Made by a program: the position numbers and the translations under genes. The notes beneath the pieces were generated by a model, which worked only from the letters and a program-made list of their open reading frames with translations, was not told the DNA's origin and did not search any database. DNA of 64,000 nt, taken from positions 33,969 to 97,968 of the forward strand of contig JAIELX010000116.1 in NCBI GenBank assembly GCA_019752635.1, written 5' to 3'. The stretch is from Candidatus Obscuribacterales bacterium. GTDB lineage: Bacteria > Cyanobacteriota > Vampirovibrionia > Obscuribacterales > Obscuribacteraceae. This document shows positions 62,501-64,000 of this stretch, piece by piece. Position 1 is the first letter of the stretch. Each line of letters begins with the position of its first letter.

Positions 62501-64000
62501 ACCTTTGGCAGCGGTTGGTCCGGCGCAAGGTTAAGTCTCTGCCTAATAAACATCTCAGTGGATTTAAGCGCCTCGCCGTATACTACCTTCGACTGCTGGC
62601 TGCGTGATTCCGCGACTTTGCGCTCAGATTCGTTCATCAAGCCGAGCGCGCCATCTTCGCTACCTTGAATAGCAAGAATTGTCTCGTGAATATCGGCATC
62701 AGGAGTCACCGATAGCGGTCCGCGCAGTTGTGCAATCTTGAATGGTCCTTTAACTACTCTGCCATCGCGATCGGTCTGGCAAAAATAATTGTCTAGCGCG
62801 TCTGCTGTGCGCAACGTTTGTGAGACACCGGCCCATTCATTGGCTTGATCAGGAACATGCCAGTTCTCCGTTCCGCTACCCACGTATCGCCTCAGTAGTT
62901 CCCGCTGTTCAGGATCAAAAGCCAGACGTCTACCTCCTCTTGGATCAGGCTCAGAATCACTTCTCAGCGGGTTAGCAATCGCGTCTCGCACACCAGCGAC
63001 CTTTGCCACTTCCTCAGCAGTAAAGAAACGACCATATTGCTGTCGCTTCTCCAATTCCTGTATTTGCCATTCACGTTCCAATGTGGGCAATTCTGTTTTT
63101 TGTTGCGCATCGACAAGCGCCTTTAGCTCCGCGGCTCGCTGATCATATGCGTCGCTCAGTTTGGTCAATTCAGAAAATCGTTTTTCCTCTTCTGCATTCC
63201 TTGACGGATTTTTCTTTAAGCTCTCGAGCTCGTTCTCCCTTTCGCCGTTGACTCCCGAGATAATCTGCTTGGCGTACTCCGCACCCATAAACTGCGCAGG
63301 GCCTATCTGATGTTCCAAAATCGAGTGCGTGATAGCTTCAATGTCTGCTTTGCTAAGCAATTCGTCCGCCTGCCGCGATAGCACTATCTCCGCAGCCAGA
63401 GCGCCATCAAGATGATGAGTAAAGAAGTTGCCGCCGGAGTTCTTCGACCACCCGCTCTTGACGCTATCGGAGAACATCGCAGCAATAGCGGCATTTCGGG
63501 TCTGATCCGGTGTTAGCTTGTTTATCTTAGCCACATCCATCACCTCTGCCAACTCGCCAATTGAGTGCAGCCAGCTGCCCTTTTGCTCAGGATTTATGAA
63601 GCCATTGGTAGCTTTACGAGCATAGTTCTCTCTGACCTCAGCCAAGAGATTGAGCACCAGATCGACATGCTTCGGTGGCAAACCAGAGTATCTAAGTTTG
63701 TCGAGAACGGAGCCCCCGTCTGCCGAGCGATAGAGCGAAAGGTCACGCTCAACCAGTGCCCTCGACTGTGTCAACTCCTGAGAGGTCAGGGGTTGACACA
63801 TGCTCTCGATTCGCTCTCTGTTGTTTTCACTCTCAGGTCTGCCGGTACTGTCTTCCGGCTCTCCCTGATTGAGATGATTCTCTAGCATCAACTCGTAACA
63901 TTTGTGCTCCCAGTCATCTTCGTAACCGTGGTGTTCGTTGAGCCTGTCCCTGCTTGGGGTCGCAGCGACAGCGCTTAGCGCGTCCAACTCCAGGTTGGGC
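59509..64000 (-). CDS. Giant protein with two tandem HD-like domains (5-prime end outside window)
   Basis: At least 1492 residues. The frame is open to the window edge and no ATG start is present; the first possible start in the window is TTG at 63985-63987 without a ribosome-binding site, so the true start is outside. Two homologous domains of about 470 residues: the first at about 65-560, the second at about 600-1110. Each contains GNFFTHHLDGALAA, ILEHQI, EQR..L..YVGSGTENW (or HVGTGTENW), ADALDNYF or ADTLDNYF, and RGPLSVTPD. The expected HD pair is FSD[S]. A Lys/Glu-rich helical region and a C-terminal membrane segment with GVGLGVGLGTTLAAGLAWL follow. It is a paralogue of the protein at 53294. 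Confidence 0.8.
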   Translation of the reverse strand, partial: PNLELDALSAVAATPSRDRLNEHHGYEDDWEHKCYELMLENHLNQGEPEDSTGRPESENNRERIESMCQPLTSQELTQSRALVERDLSLYRSADGGSVLDKLRYSGLPPKHVDLVLNLLAEVRENYARKATNGFINPEQKGSWLHSIGELAEVMDVAKINKLTPDQTRNAAIAAMFSDSVKSGWSKNSGGNFFTHHLDGALAAEIVLSRQADELLSKADIEAITHSILEHQIGPAQFMGAEYAKQIISGVNGERENELESLKKNPSRNAEEEKRFSELTKLSDAYDQRAAELKALVDAQQKTELPTLEREWQIQELEKRQQYGRFFTAEEVAKVAGVRDAIANPLRSDSEPDPRGGRRLAFDPEQRELLRRYVGSGTENWHVPDQANEWAGVSQTLRTADALDNYFCQTDRDGRVVKGPFKIAQLRGPLSVTPDADIHETILAIQGSEDGALGLMNESERKVAESRSQQSKVVYGEALKSTEMFIRQRLNLAPDQPLPKVPYWNEKLALPGATASQEEKKQFAQKTEVKFAVEIHQHFADQLLLMRQVNPAEKTPEIQSVRGRAESAVENLEIAKSNSRALDDSGRPLSEGNEARVARDFAPLTEAELQASRSLVEAELSQYKSNGTNDLLEKFRESGLTVEQRARILDIMAEVRENYARQTIDGKLNAEQRGSWLHSLGELGEVIEVAKANGLSPAQTEKAIIAALFSDSSKNGWTKALGGNFFTHHLDGALAAKTVLSRNGYAPEIVTEVVNAILEHQISPPKFMGMVYAKEVADGINAQRKTEFDKLKEKGEKAFTTEEARRWTELSRLSSEHDQRVNQLAEYRGMRSREVGSLGETLQRLCNETERRCALGRFVTESEAKDVLALQDAIGDPLNPKIPRETDSEGRMRLLFNEEQRRMLREHVGTGTENWYVPDESRPWHKISYTLVVADTLDNYFGRTDGAGNPTGGPFKIAALRGPLSVTPDSCIDDAIGSIQKSEKSSLSLMNDQDKKRAEERVTQSEKVYEVAKQRTEIWIRTKLNLPADKSLSWLGKDKHPVPYWNETLKLPGPDATAEERKRFAENPDVKFANEIHRHFVDELLRMRRVAEDTPKDIEAVRGKSQTELREIDYRAVLVRQAALEVTLRKTYEAGARQILQSVGSQRESEYDLLLKKSQENSLSQEESQRFSELKRLKAEYDLLPHKIAYAAMVFEREGDSEIGRNAERSCSAMRRDLERGPFITEAEAADLKKTGARIAGLCSQRQLEHEQLHRKWMDNPLSSDEAERLSVLEQMEREHQGLAGKIEFCDKLIAGERDPRVKDELLQKRKDLQERQKLGPYVTEREADVLLQRPSAADRVESARTKHPVSELRSKLIVDGVRQIATIEMVEDAYTRVVNAKTPAERKQAMTLIEVLCLQQDVDGPKLMVAVSEALEAQARGSAPKSFKEVMIAEKGSADRRSSSGKLTAGVGLGVGLGTTLAAGLAWLSSRQGKQPGPLVDRAPKLESKNKNIPPG

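Noticed and set aside
1..64000. tRNA, rRNA and CRISPR arrays
   Set aside because: I looked for T-loop type GGTTCRAATC motifs with pairing arms and for regularly spaced direct repeats, and found none that held up. The sequence GGTTCGAATC in the kinase gene near 18340 is coding.

Overview
The window is a chromosomal stretch of a bacterium rich in Hanks-type Ser/Thr kinases. The gene set is mixed: three very large or mid-sized kinase/repeat proteins, two two-component systems, AnmK, ProRS, TldD/TldE, inorganic pyrophosphatase, a patatin, a tandem of three serpins, EF-hand and HD-like proteins, and many unrecognised membrane and zinc-ribbon proteins. This suggests a large-genome environmental lineage such as Candidatus Obscuribacterales (Melainabacteria/Vampirovibrionia) or a planctomycete-like organism. 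That placement is an inference from gene style only; no rRNA or other phylogenetic marker was used. I found no tRNA, rRNA, CRISPR array or intact insertion sequence.

Layout. (1) 1-4.8 kb: an almost perfect tandem duplication of a metallo-beta-lactamase-fold gene, two zinc-ribbon proteins, and an enlarged anmK. (2) 5.0-11.2 kb, minus strand: a signalling locus in the order recombinase-like protein, response regulator, Ser/Thr kinase, histidine kinase, with an EF-hand membrane protein behind it. (3) 11.5-16.4 kb, minus strand: two small unknowns and three tandem serpins with different reactive loops. (4) 16.9-20.2 kb: a kinase-TPR receptor. (5) 20.4-32.1 kb, minus strand: ten codirectional genes. 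They encode two membrane proteins (one with a probable permuted NlpC/P60 domain), two nucleoside-hydrolase-like enzymes, a Nudix protein, TldE, TldD, a beta-propeller, pyrophosphatase and a patatin. (6) 33-41.1 kb: a 670-residue multi-pass membrane protein, small secreted or membrane proteins, proS, a zinc-ribbon gene, and two near-identical 12-codon open reading frames each with a strong Shine-Dalgarno sequence. (7) 41.3-47.9 kb: a second signalling locus with the same four parts as locus 2 in a different arrangement. (8) 49-52.6 kb: a small membrane protein, a PlsC-type acyltransferase, a lipoprotein and a CPBP protease. (9) 53.3-64 kb, minus strand: two giant proteins sharing a roughly 470-residue HD-like domain, with two unknown genes between them.

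Three signals stand out. The 1125-residue protein carries, between its HD-like part and a C-terminal membrane segment, a region whose spaced Lys/His/Lys/Tyr/Arg/Arg pattern matches OspF/SpvC/HopAI1 phosphothreonine lyases; such an enzyme would irreversibly erase phosphothreonine in a kinase-rich cell. The four-part module (OmpR-type regulator, histidine kinase, membrane Ser/Thr kinase with repeats, and a tyrosine-recombinase homologue lacking its nucleophile) occurs twice, with paralogous regulators and recombinase-like proteins. The duplicated 12-residue micro-ORFs with conserved hairpins have no obvious precedent.

Coding style is mosaic. The MBL pair, serpins, Nudix, big membrane protein and small zinc-ribbon genes use almost only C/G-ending codons. 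The kinases, two-component genes, anmK, the giant proteins and the recombinase-like genes do not. This may reflect expression level or ancestry. Many intergenic gaps hold strong hairpins.
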